From assembly GCA_024699005.1 (NCBI GenBank), contig JAILQN010000346.1, forward strand, positions 1 to 10,607: a DNA stretch of 10,607 bases. Reading direction: 5' to 3'. Below the pieces are notes generated by a model. The model was not told where the DNA came from. It worked only from the letters and a program-made list of their open reading frames with translations, and ran no database searches. Source of the stretch: Clostridia bacterium (GTDB lineage: Bacteria > Bacillota_A > Clostridia > Oscillospirales > Acutalibacteraceae). Below are positions 1 to 6,143 of the stretch, piece after piece. The position numbers were made by a program, and so were the translations under genes. Numbering within the stretch: position 1 is the stretch's first letter; each line of letters starts with the position of its first letter.

Positions 1-69
1 AAAGACAGCGTGATCGCCACCGTACTCCCGGATCGCGCGGAACGGTATTTCAGCACCGCGCTGATCTGA
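1..69 (+). CDS. cysK: O-acetylserine sulfhydrylase (cysteine synthase), C-terminal end only
   Basis: Only the last 22 codons and the TGA stop are inside the window. The frame reads ...VIATVLPDRAERYFSTALI, which matches the usual C-terminus of CysK-type cysteine synthases (a VLPD..ERY.ST.L pattern). Members of that family are pyridoxal-phosphate enzymes that make cysteine from O-acetylserine and sulfide in the cytoplasm. The stop is 8 bases before the start of the next gene, so the two are probably co-transcribed. The call rests on a short tail, so a related PLP-dependent beta-family member (for example cystathionine beta-synthase-like) cannot be excluded. Confidence 0.72.
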   Translation, partial: KDSVIATVLPDRAERYFSTALI

Positions 70-77
70 TATAAGAA

Positions 78-857
78 ATGGAATACGTAAGAGTAACAAA
101 AGAAAATCTGGAGCGGGAGCACATCTGCTGCGCCATTTCCAACAACAATGATATCCAGGTCGCATCCAAAAAGGCGTGGCTCGCCGTCAGATTCGACGAG
201 GACCTGGTCTTTCTGAAAAGCGTCGAACGCGGAAAGTGTTTCATCGAGTATATTCCGGCGGAAAACGCGTGGAATCCCATAGACGCCGACGGATATACGT
301 ATATAGACTGCCTCTGGGTATCCGGCTCGTTCAAGGGGCACGGATATGCCGACGACCTGCTCGGGGCGTGCATTGAAGACAGTAAGGCGGCGGGCAAAAA
401 AGGTTTGTGTATCCTCAGCTCTGTGAAGAAAAGACCGTTCCTCGCCGATCCCGGATTCCTGAAATACAAGGGTTTTTCCGTATGCGACGAGGCGGACAAC
501 GGTATCCGGCTGTGGTATCTGCCCTTCTCTCCGGACGCGGAAAAACCGCGGTTCAGGGACTGCGCAAGGCATCCTCATACCGACGCCGGCGGGTACGTGC
601 TTTATTACACGGATCAGTGCCCGTTCAACGCGAAGTACGTGCCGATAGTGGAGCGGACAGCCGAAGAGCACGGCATACCGTTTACGGCGATACATATCGT
701 GAGCAGGGAACAGGCAAGGAACGCCCCGACTCCGGTCACCACCTACGCCCTGTTTTTTAACGGGGAGTATCTGACGAACGAGCAGATGAACGATTCGAAA
801 TTTTTAAAGCTCGCTGCAAAAACGCAGGGTGATAAGCGGATAGTGGATGGTGGATAG
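78..857 (+). CDS. yoaP: YoaP-like GNAT-family N-acetyltransferase
   Basis: A 259-residue protein with two parts. Residues 1 to about 150 form a GNAT acetyltransferase fold; the acetyl-CoA binding motif A is seen as LWVSGSFKGHGYADDLL (79-95), with K86-G-H-G-Y-A in place of the usual (R/Q)xxGx(G/A). Residues about 155-248 match the YoaP C-terminal domain, a thioredoxin-like module that starts with YYTDQCPFNAKYV and contains TTYALFFNGEYLTNEQM. Length agrees with B. subtilis YoaP (about 250 residues). The substrate of this family is not known to me. The start at 78 is 8 bases after the cysK stop and has only a weak purine-rich site (AAGAA), so translation may be coupled to the upstream gene. The last residues (about GDKRIVDGG) are encoded by a 7-bp tandem repeat that also supplies the TAG stop, so the original C-terminus may have been replaced. 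Confidence 0.9.
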   Translation: MEYVRVTKENLEREHICCAISNNNDIQVASKKAWLAVRFDEDLVFLKSVERGKCFIEYIPAENAWNPIDADGYTYIDCLWVSGSFKGHGYADDLLGACIEDSKAAGKKGLCILSSVKKRPFLADPGFLKYKGFSVCDEADNGIRLWYLPFSPDAEKPRFRDCARHPHTDAGGYVLYYTDQCPFNAKYVPIVERTAEEHGIPFTAIHIVSREQARNAPTPVTTYALFFNGEYLTNEQMNDSKFLKLAAKTQGDKRIVDGG

Positions 858-879
858 CGGATAGTGAATAGCAGATAAC
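831..879 (+). repeat. Degenerate 7-bp tandem repeat (GGATAGT), seven units
   Basis: Seven consecutive heptamers can be read without gaps: GATAAGC, GGATAGT, GGATGGT, GGATAGC, GGATAGT, GAATAGC, AGATAAC. The array covers the last codons and stop codon of the yoaP-like gene and about 22 bases beyond it. Because 7 is not a multiple of 3, adding or losing a unit would change the reading frame and the protein end. Units in the middle are best conserved, edges decay. Confidence 0.75.
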
Positions 880-930
880 AAAAAACTGACATAGCTCAGC
901 ATTCAGAATCATGAACCGGGATCCGTTTTC

Positions 931-939
931 TGTTAGAAT
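931..939 (+). promoter_or_regulatory. Possible extended -10 promoter of the AraC-type gene
   Basis: TGTTAGAAT has the TGn extension and a TAGAAT hexamer (5 of 6 to TATAAT). No good -35 hexamer is seen at the right distance, so this would act as an extended -10 promoter. It would start a leader of about 17 bases ahead of the AGGAGG at 951-956. Weak evidence; transcription could also come through from yoaP. Confidence 0.3.
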
Positions 940-962
940 AGCCGCAGGACAGGAGGAAAACC

Positions 963-1835
963 ATGGACTGGATAAAATGTATTCAGAGAGCGATCGATTA
1001 CACGGAGGCGCACCTGACCGAAGAAATTGACTATGACGCGGTGGCGGGAGAGGCCTGTTCGTCCTCGTTTCATTTTCAGAGGGTATTCGGCATCATGTGC
1101 GGCTATACGCTCGGAGATTATATCCGCATGCGGCGTCTTTCCCTTGCGGCGGAAGAGCTCAGGGGCGGCGCTAAGGTGATCGACGTCGCTCTGAAATACG
1201 GGTACGAAACGCCGGAGAGCTTCAGCCGCGCTTTTTCGCGGTTCCACGGAATCACGCCGAAGGAAGCAAAAAACGGCGGCACCGTCAAGTCCTTTTCCAG
1301 ACTGTCTGTAAAACTTATTCTGACAGGAGGAAACGAAATGGAATACCGGATCGAAAAACCGGGCGCGATCAGCGTGATCTGCAAAAGGACCGCCGTCCGT
1401 AAACCGGAGACCGGAGCCGGAACACCCGAGATCACCGGATTCTGGGCAGAGTGTGGCAGGGACGGCACGATGGGCAAAATCATAAGCCATATCCCCGAAA
1501 AACCGCGGCTCAAAGGACTCCTCGGCATCTGCTTTTCGCTCGAGACCCAGGGGAATACGTTCCCTTACGGTATAGGCGCGGAGTATGACGGCGCCCCGGT
1601 CGAGGAAGGGCTTGAGGTCATAGATCTGCCGGAGTACACCTACGCGGTGTTCCCGTTCAGGGGAAAAATGCCGGATGCGTTCATCGGGACGTACAGAAAG
1701 ATCGTGAGCGAGTTCTTCCCGGGCACCGACCGCTACGAGTACGCCGGGGGCGCGGAGTTCGAGGTCTATCCGTCCGATGATACGGCGGATCCGGATTATT
1801 ACGGAGAGATCTGGATCGCGGTGAATGAGAAATGA
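963..1835 (+). CDS. AraC-family transcriptional regulator with GyrI-like effector-binding domain
   Basis: A 290-residue protein. Residues 1-105 are a two-helix-turn-helix AraC DNA-binding domain: IDYTEAHLTEEIDYDAVA begins the first HTH and VALKYGYETPESFSRAFSRFHGITP is the classical second HTH signature. Residues about 126-288 are a GyrI-like small-molecule binding domain, beginning MEYRIEKPGAISVICKR and ending with a run DPDYYGEIWIAV typical of that fold. Proteins of this Rob/GyrI layout bind hydrophobic or drug-like ligands and often control efflux or stress genes; the ligand here is unknown. The start is set by AGGAGG at 951-956, six bases before ATG. A second AGGAGG with an in-frame ATG sits exactly at the domain junction (1325-1340). 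It is followed by a small hairpin (1857-1872) and then the terminator at 1918-1950. Confidence 0.92.
   Translation: MDWIKCIQRAIDYTEAHLTEEIDYDAVAGEACSSSFHFQRVFGIMCGYTLGDYIRMRRLSLAAEELRGGAKVIDVALKYGYETPESFSRAFSRFHGITPKEAKNGGTVKSFSRLSVKLILTGGNEMEYRIEKPGAISVICKRTAVRKPETGAGTPEITGFWAECGRDGTMGKIISHIPEKPRLKGLLGICFSLETQGNTFPYGIGAEYDGAPVEEGLEVIDLPEYTYAVFPFRGKMPDAFIGTYRKIVSEFFPGTDRYEYAGGAEFEVYPSDDTADPDYYGEIWIAVNEK
1325..1340 (+). promoter_or_regulatory. Internal Shine-Dalgarno and in-frame ATG at the AraC/GyrI domain junction
   Basis: AGGAGG (1325-1330) lies seven bases before an ATG (1338-1340) that is in frame with the AraC gene and encodes Met126. Initiation here would give a 165-residue stand-alone GyrI-like domain. 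The GGA GGA codons encode Gly-Gly of the linker TGGNEM, so the site may be only a by-product of protein coding. Confidence 0.35.
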
Positions 1836-1917
1836 TCTAAAAAGCATTTTGGCATCGGCGCCATTGTGCGCCTGAAAAATAGCGGCGGAAAGCCGAAAAG
1901 AATCGTTAGTGAAAAAG

Positions 1918-1950
1918 AAAACGGGCTCTTTGCGGAACCCGTTTTGTTGA
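1918..1950 (+). terminator. Bidirectional Rho-independent terminator
   Basis: The stem is AAACGGG (1919-1925) with CCCGTTT (1938-1944), extended by two pairs inside one C/A mismatch (1927-1928 with 1935-1936), around the six-base loop TTTGCG. On the + strand it is followed by TTTTGTTGATTTTG. Reading the - strand, the A-rich stretch 1911-1920 becomes a T tract. It can therefore end the AraC transcript from the left and the SMI1-like transcript from the right. Confidence 0.75.
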
Positions 1951-2010
1951 TTTTGTTCGGAATCAGATCAGGATACAGTACATGGTAAGGAATTGTGCAA
2001 TTTGTTCAGA

Positions 2011-2430
2011 CTATGCTTTATAAGTTTCGACGGCATCTGATACTCTGTCGGATAGATAATCATCAAACGAATCGAACGTCGATATCATATCTTGTTCGGT
2101 CCATGCCACAACTTTGCCGGTATTGCAGTCTAAACAGTAAACCTATTCGTCACAGTTTTCGATAATGACAAGATTATCCGGCAGGCCGTATTTGCGGTAA
2201 TCCAGAGTTTCGTAGACAAAAATCGGCTGACTGTTCTTTCCTATGCCTATTGTCTCGACTCCTCCGATCCCGTCGTGACCGAAATTGATAAGAAATTCAA
2301 TATACTGTTCGGGCAGTTTGACTCCTAATGCGTTTTGTGTATCGTTCAGTAAGGATTCGTCAAATATTGCGTGAGTAAAGTCGTTGGGTTTTTCGTGCAG
2401 TTTTATTTGTTGTTTTAATGTATCATTCAA
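2011..2430 (-). pseudogene. SMI1/KNR4-family protein broken by an in-frame amber codon
   Basis: The reading frame runs from TTG (2428-2430) through 95 residues to TAG (2143-2145), then continues in the same frame for 43 more codons to TAG (2011-2013). The front part shows the SMI1/KNR4 pattern: LLNDTQNALGVKLPEQYIEFL, then FGHDGIGGVETIGIG. The part after the amber codon reads VYCLDCNTGKVVAWTEQD, which is the usual end of the same domain (YCLD.. ..VV.W). Together they give about 139 codons, normal for the family, so one protein has been split. TAG could derive from TGG (Trp) by one transition. The TTG start has no visible Shine-Dalgarno site, and the frame stays open upstream to a TAA at 2464-2466, so the start is uncertain. 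Bacterial family members often act as immunity proteins to polymorphic toxins; no toxin gene is seen here. Suppression or strain variation is an alternative to true decay. Confidence 0.78.
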
Positions 2431-2689
2431 ATACTGCGGATAAAGCTTAATTTCGAACTGAAATTACAAGTGGCGAACTATTATTTTTCCTTTTCTGAAG
2501 TAATTCATTTATTCGTTTTTGTCTTTACAGTCTTTGTAATGTTCTGTATTCCTGCGGAAACGTATTTAAGTTTAACAATATAAACCGCAATAAAAGACAA
2601 ACGAGTCGGTGAAATACAAAACGTCCGTCATTCCCGGGGAAGCCCGACCATCTCTCCAAAGAACAGATCAAAATGCATTATCAGCAGAA

Positions 2690-3829
2690 TTAAAACAGGT
2701 GATTATACAGCAGCATGAATCCAAGCAGCAGGAACAGAAAACTGAAATTCAGCAGCGAAAACCGACCGATGTAATAACCTGTCTTCCCCGGATTGTTTTT
2801 GACATATTCTCTGAAGGTGATCAGGCTGGCAAGAGAGGCAATCAGTGTGCCCACGCCGCCGATATTCACGCCAACCAGCAAATCCTTATAATTAGACGTG
2901 AATTGTGAAAGCAGAATTGCAGAAGGTACATTACTTATGACCTGACATGACAATGTGCTGAAAATCAAAGTGCTTTTTTCAAGCAGCGTGGAAAAGAAAT
3001 GGCGGAATGCTTCTATCCGAGCCATATTCCCGGAAAAAATGAAGAAAAAAACAAAAGTGCACAATAGTGGATAATCCACCATTTTCAGCGCCTTCCTGTC
3101 CGCAAAAAAAAGCGTGATTGGAATAACGATCAGTCCGATCCAATATGGTATGACGCGAAAAACGATAATGATCGAAAATGCGAACAGCGCCAGATACAGC
3201 ACAGTCCTTCCTGCCGGCAGACTGATTTCCGTGTTCTGGATTTCCATCGGTTCGTTCTTGACGGCAATCAGGCACACCACTGTGATCAGCAGCACGGCAA
3301 ACACAAAAGGCGGTGCCATAATACGGATAAACTCTCCTGTCGGTATATCAAATTTTGTATACAAAAACAAATTTTGAGGATTGCCGAAGGGAGTCAGCAT
3401 GCCGCCAAGATTCGCAGCAATGTTCTGCATGATGAAAGTGAACGCCATATACTTCTGCTTGCCGGTGGTTGTAAGCACAAGGAAACCGAGAGGCAAAAAT
3501 GTGAGCAGCGCCATATCATTCGCGATCAGCATTGAACCGATAAACGTTATATATACCAAAGCGACAATGCACAGGCGGGCATTCCTGAACATCTGAACGA
3601 TCTTATGCGCCAACATATAGAAAAAGTTAATGTTCTTAAGCGCACAAACTACAGAGAGAACGCAGAACAGGCAGGTCAGCGTTTTGTAATCAAAATAACC
3701 AAGATAGTGTTCATCCGGAGGTATAACAAAGGAAGTAATGATTGCAGCCAGCATGGCCACAATCATTACGACATTCTTTTTTGCGAAAGCCAAAAATGCT
3801 TGTTTAGAAACGCTTGTTTTTTCTTCCAT
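2690..3829 (-). CDS. SLC13/ArsB-like (ion transporter superfamily) permease
   Basis: A 379-residue very hydrophobic protein with about ten membrane segments. Two re-entrant-loop-like motifs typical of the CitMHS/ArsB/SLC13 ion transporter group are seen: NDMALLTFLPLGF (104-116) with NIAANLGGMLTPFGNPQNL (136-154) in the first half, and SNVPSAILLSQFT (299-311) with VGVNIGGVGTLIASLASL (319-336) in the second half, giving the expected internal symmetry. Family members move citrate, other di- or tricarboxylates, or arsenite across the cell membrane; substrate cannot be told here. An ATG 54 bases further upstream in frame exists, but it lies inside the preceding gene. The ATG at 3827-3829 is preferred because it overlaps the stop of the TIR-LRR gene by one base (TAATG) and has no strong ribosome site of its own, pointing to translational coupling. 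No clear terminator follows before the SMI1-like pseudogene. Confidence 0.88.
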   Translation of the reverse strand: MEEKTSVSKQAFLAFAKKNVVMIVAMLAAIITSFVIPPDEHYLGYFDYKTLTCLFCVLSVVCALKNINFFYMLAHKIVQMFRNARLCIVALVYITFIGSMLIANDMALLTFLPLGFLVLTTTGKQKYMAFTFIMQNIAANLGGMLTPFGNPQNLFLYTKFDIPTGEFIRIMAPPFVFAVLLITVVCLIAVKNEPMEIQNTEISLPAGRTVLYLALFAFSIIIVFRVIPYWIGLIVIPITLFFADRKALKMVDYPLLCTFVFFFIFSGNMARIEAFRHFFSTLLEKSTLIFSTLSCQVISNVPSAILLSQFTSNYKDLLVGVNIGGVGTLIASLASLITFREYVKNNPGKTGYYIGRFSLLNFSFLFLLLGFMLLYNHLF

Positions 3830-5466
3830 TATTCTATGATCTGTTCTTCGATCGGCTTGACCTTGATTCCGTTTCGTTGGCAATAAACACTGATCGTGGA
3901 ATCCGGTTCACAGTATACTGTTACCGTATTTTCACAGCCGTCGAACAGACCCCAGCCAAGGTCTTTCACAGAGTTGGGAATGACGACCCTTTCGAGGCTG
4001 ACACATCCGCGAAACGCGCAGTCGTCGATTTTTTCAACGCTGTCGGGAATGACGACTTCATCGAGCAGCGAGCAGTTGCAGAACGCGCCCTCTCCGATAG
4101 TGTAAACACTGTCCGGGATCGTGATGCGGTTCAGCTTTTTACACTCACAGAACGCCCAATCACAAATATTGGTAACACTGTCCGGAATGTCGTACTGTAC
4201 CTCCCTGCTTGCCGCGGGATATGCTATAAGTATTGACTTATTTTTATTAAACAGTACGTGATCTTGCCCGTCACGCTTGCTCGGCGAGGATTTGTAATAC
4301 TTATTCCGGCTTTCCACTCTGATGGATTTCAGCGATTCACAACCGCGGAACGGCGCATCATTTATATTGGAAAGTGAGGCAGGCAACACGATCTCAGTCA
4401 GGGAATGACAGTTTTTAAAAGCGCCTTTGCCGATTTTTTTGAGTCCTTCATGCAACTCAATCTTTGTCAGCGAGATACAGCCGTTGAATACGAGATCGTC
4501 GATTTTGTTTACTGTTTCGGGAACATAAATATCTTCCAGGGATACGCAGTCGGCAAAAGCACTTTCACCAAGGATCGAAAGATTGCTTGGAAGTTGTATG
4601 TGCTTCAGACTACGGCAGCTGTTAAATACACCTCCGTAAATTTCCATCAGGCCGTCCGGAAGGTCTACTTTATCCATAGACGAGCAGTTTTCAAATGCAC
4701 GTTCTCCGATCTTAATACAGGAATTCCTGATCTTAAGCGATTTGATGCTTGTGCAGTCGCGAAATGCGCTTTCGCAAATACGGATAGTTGATTCGGGGAT
4801 GTCCATCTCTTCAATATTAGTGCATCCGCGGAAGCTCTCGGTCCCGATTTCTTCCAATGTGGAAGGCAGGATAACGTGATGCAGTTTTTTTCTGTTTTTA
4901 AAAGCATCACTGTCGATGAAACGGATCCCTTCATCAATGGTGATTTCTTCGCCGTTGTCTTCGCATTTTTTCAGACGATCGTCTTCTGTCGTCAGACGAT
5001 CCATTGTAGCGGCAGGAAGATCCCGGACCATAGAGCGTATCAGCCGGTCCATATTCTCCGCAGTACTATGGTGCGTATTTGCAAGCAAGATCGCAAACGC
5101 GGGCGGTATTTCAGAATCATCGAGGAAAATGGGGTACAAGCGCTTTTTGTTCTCACGGGCGACAATGATCTCCATGCCGCAGAAAGGAGACGCCATTGAA
5201 TTCTTTGATACAAAAAGAATCACTGCCTCCGCTTTTTCAATACGATGACGCAGCTCATCTCTGAAATCGTTCCCGTTCTCACAGGATTCATCGTACCAGA
5301 TACGATACTTTCGATCGTAAAGCAAATCCAGAATAGGATATACCATATCGGTATCCCTGTGTGAATAACTGACAAACAGATATGGTTCTTTCCCGCTATA
5401 AGCCTCAAATTTTGTACTTATATTGGCATTGTCCGGAATTTGTTCCACGTTTTTCTTTGATGCCAT
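3829..5466 (-). CDS. TIR-domain protein with BspA/TpLRR-type leucine-rich repeats
   Basis: A 545-residue protein without signal peptide or membrane segment, so cytoplasmic. Residues about 28-150 are a TIR domain: YLFVSYSHRDTD (29-40, box 1), YRIWYDESCENGNDF (54-68) and VILFVSKNSMASPFCGMEI (82-100). E99 falls in the SxxFCxxE position of the catalytic glutamate of NAD-cleaving TIR enzymes, so NADase activity is plausible but inferred. Residues about 172-520 hold some 13 repeats of about 23 residues with the pattern (I/V)xIPxSVxxIGxxAFxGCxSL, the LRR_5/BspA type; after the eighth there is an insert of about 45 residues (NKYYKSSPSK... LFNKNKSILIAYPA) often seen in BspA proteins. The start at ATG 5464-5466 is chosen over TTG/ATG codons at 5500-5505 because the promoter -10 box overlaps those, and GAGGGG lies seven bases before this ATG. 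The downstream permease overlaps its stop. Such TIR plus ligand-recognition layouts suggest a sensor/effector, possibly in defence; this is inference. Confidence 0.9.
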   Translation of the reverse strand: MASKKNVEQIPDNANISTKFEAYSGKEPYLFVSYSHRDTDMVYPILDLLYDRKYRIWYDESCENGNDFRDELRHRIEKAEAVILFVSKNSMASPFCGMEIIVARENKKRLYPIFLDDSEIPPAFAILLANTHHSTAENMDRLIRSMVRDLPAATMDRLTTEDDRLKKCEDNGEEITIDEGIRFIDSDAFKNRKKLHHVILPSTLEEIGTESFRGCTNIEEMDIPESTIRICESAFRDCTSIKSLKIRNSCIKIGERAFENCSSMDKVDLPDGLMEIYGGVFNSCRSLKHIQLPSNLSILGESAFADCVSLEDIYVPETVNKIDDLVFNGCISLTKIELHEGLKKIGKGAFKNCHSLTEIVLPASLSNINDAPFRGCESLKSIRVESRNKYYKSSPSKRDGQDHVLFNKNKSILIAYPAASREVQYDIPDSVTNICDWAFCECKKLNRITIPDSVYTIGEGAFCNCSLLDEVVIPDSVEKIDDCAFRGCVSLERVVIPNSVKDLGWGLFDGCENTVTVYCEPDSTISVYCQRNGIKVKPIEEQIIE

Positions 5467-5472
5467 ATCTTT

Positions 5473-5478
5473 CCCCTC
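5473..5478 (-). promoter_or_regulatory. Shine-Dalgarno site that fixes the TIR-LRR start
   Basis: On the - strand GAGGGG stands six bases before ATG at 5464-5466. No comparable site precedes the earlier in-frame TTG or ATG codons, which also lie at or upstream of the predicted transcription start. Confidence 0.65.
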
Positions 5479-5493
5479 TGACTTTTTTTGTTT

Positions 5494-5522
5494 AGTATAC
5501 ATCAAAAACTCGAGGTTGTCAA
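5494..5522 (-). promoter_or_regulatory. Near-consensus sigma-A promoter of the TIR-LRR/permease operon
   Basis: On the - strand TTGACA (5517-5522, 6 of 6) is separated by exactly 17 bases from TATACT (5494-5499, 5 of 6). The sequence upstream of the -35 (about 5523-5550) is made of A and T tracts, like an UP element. The spacer holds the palindrome CTCGAG. Predicted start of the RNA is near 5487, giving a leader of about 20 bases before the ATG. Confidence 0.82.
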
Positions 5523-5570
5523 TTCTAAAAAAAGGATAAAAAGTTCAAAAAAGACCGACGATGAATGATG

Positions 5571-5656
5571 AAATACGATGAGTTTTTCAGCACCTTTTTA
5601 TTTGTTATCGCCTTGATTTTGTTCCGATAATCCGTATAATGGTATAAATACGATGA
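5571..5656 (+). repeat. 11-bp direct repeat flanking the 5670 gene promoter
   Basis: AAATACGATGA occurs at 5571-5581 and again at 5646-5656, a shift of 75 bases. One copy is upstream of the -35 box and the other is just downstream of the -10 box of the promoter at 5613-5640. It could be a pair of regulator sites or chance in AT-rich sequence. Confidence 0.35.
5613..5640 (+). promoter_or_regulatory. Sigma-A promoter of the PNPOx-like gene
   Basis: TTGATT (5613-5618, 4 of 6) and TATAAT (5635-5640, 6 of 6) with a 16-base spacer. It is divergent from the TIR-LRR promoter about 90 bases away. The start of the RNA would be near 5647, ahead of the AAAGGA ribosome site at 5656-5661. Confidence 0.65.
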
Positions 5657-5669
5657 AAGGATAATCAAA

Positions 5670-6062
5670 ATGGAAAAAGTGGTAAAATTCTTAAAGGACG
5701 CGGGAACGTATTATCTCGCGACCGTCGACGGCGATCAGCCGAGGGTCAGACCATTCGGCACGGCGCACGTTTTTGAGGGCAGACTGTACGTCCAGACCGG
5801 CAAGGTCAAGGAAGTATCAAAACAGCTCCACGCGAATCCGAAGGCGGAGATCTGCGCGTTCAAAGACGGGGCGTGGCTGCGTTTATCCGGCGAGCTTATC
5901 GCCGATGACAGGCGCGAGGCGAGAAAGTCCATGCTTGACGCCTATCCCGAACTGCGCCGCATGTATAACGAGGACGACGGCAATACGGAAGTGTTTTATT
6001 TCAGAAATGCGACAGCAGTTTTCAGCTCTTTCACAATGGCGCCGGAGACTGTGAAGTTCTGA
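5670..6062 (+). CDS. Pyridoxamine 5'-phosphate oxidase-like flavin-binding protein
   Basis: A 130-residue single-domain split-barrel protein of the PNPOx-like group (the branch that includes small NimA/NimC-type proteins). Typical features are LATVDGDQPRVRPFG (16-30), with the basic residues that hold the flavin phosphate, GRLYVQTGKVKEVSKQL (37-53), and WLRLSGELIAD (69-79). Proteins of this group bind FMN (or related cofactors) as dimers and reduce small molecules, including nitro compounds in some cases; the substrate here is unknown. The full expected length is present. ATG is preceded by AAAGGA eight bases upstream and by its own promoter. The aldo/keto reductase follows after 81 bases with no clear terminator between, so the two may share a transcript. 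Confidence 0.88.
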   Translation: MEKVVKFLKDAGTYYLATVDGDQPRVRPFGTAHVFEGRLYVQTGKVKEVSKQLHANPKAEICAFKDGAWLRLSGELIADDRREARKSMLDAYPELRRMYNEDDGNTEVFYFRNATAVFSSFTMAPETVKF

Positions 6063-6143
6063 AAAACGCTTTTAAAGGAGTGAAAAACGAAAAACACCCG
6101 TTTACCCGGTTAACGGAAATAATAACTTCTGGAGGTAAATAAA

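Noticed and set aside
933..1847. A 304-codon - strand open frame opposite the AraC gene
   Set aside because: Mirror of the well-supported AraC/GyrI gene; its Arg-rich, patternless translation and absence of a ribosome site argue against it.
2467..2508. 14-residue frame MNYFRKGKIIVRHL upstream of and in frame with the SMI1-like gene
   Set aside because: Separated from it by a TAA at 2464-2466; no family resemblance or ribosome site, so not taken as the lost front of the gene.
2609..2908. A 99-codon + strand open frame
   Set aside because: Lies mostly opposite the permease, has low-complexity Gln/Lys-rich sequence and no ribosome site; an antisense shadow.
3830..3883. 18-residue N-terminal extension of the permease
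   Set aside because: It would lie inside the TIR-LRR gene, is polar and unlike the family, and TAATG coupling gives a better start at 3829.
5467..5505. 13-residue longer N-terminus of the TIR-LRR protein
   Set aside because: The promoter -10 box and predicted RNA start overlap these codons, and only ATG 5464-5466 has a Shine-Dalgarno site.
6091..6117. Inverted repeat CCGTT...AACGG between the PNPOx-like and aldo/keto reductase genes
   Set aside because: Only five pairs and no T run after it, so not called a terminator.
6080..6142. 20-residue leader-peptide-like frame (GTG start) before the aldo/keto reductase
   Set aside because: The SD-like AAAGGAG runs directly into the GTG with no spacer, and the frame contains the ribosome site of the real gene; probably chance.
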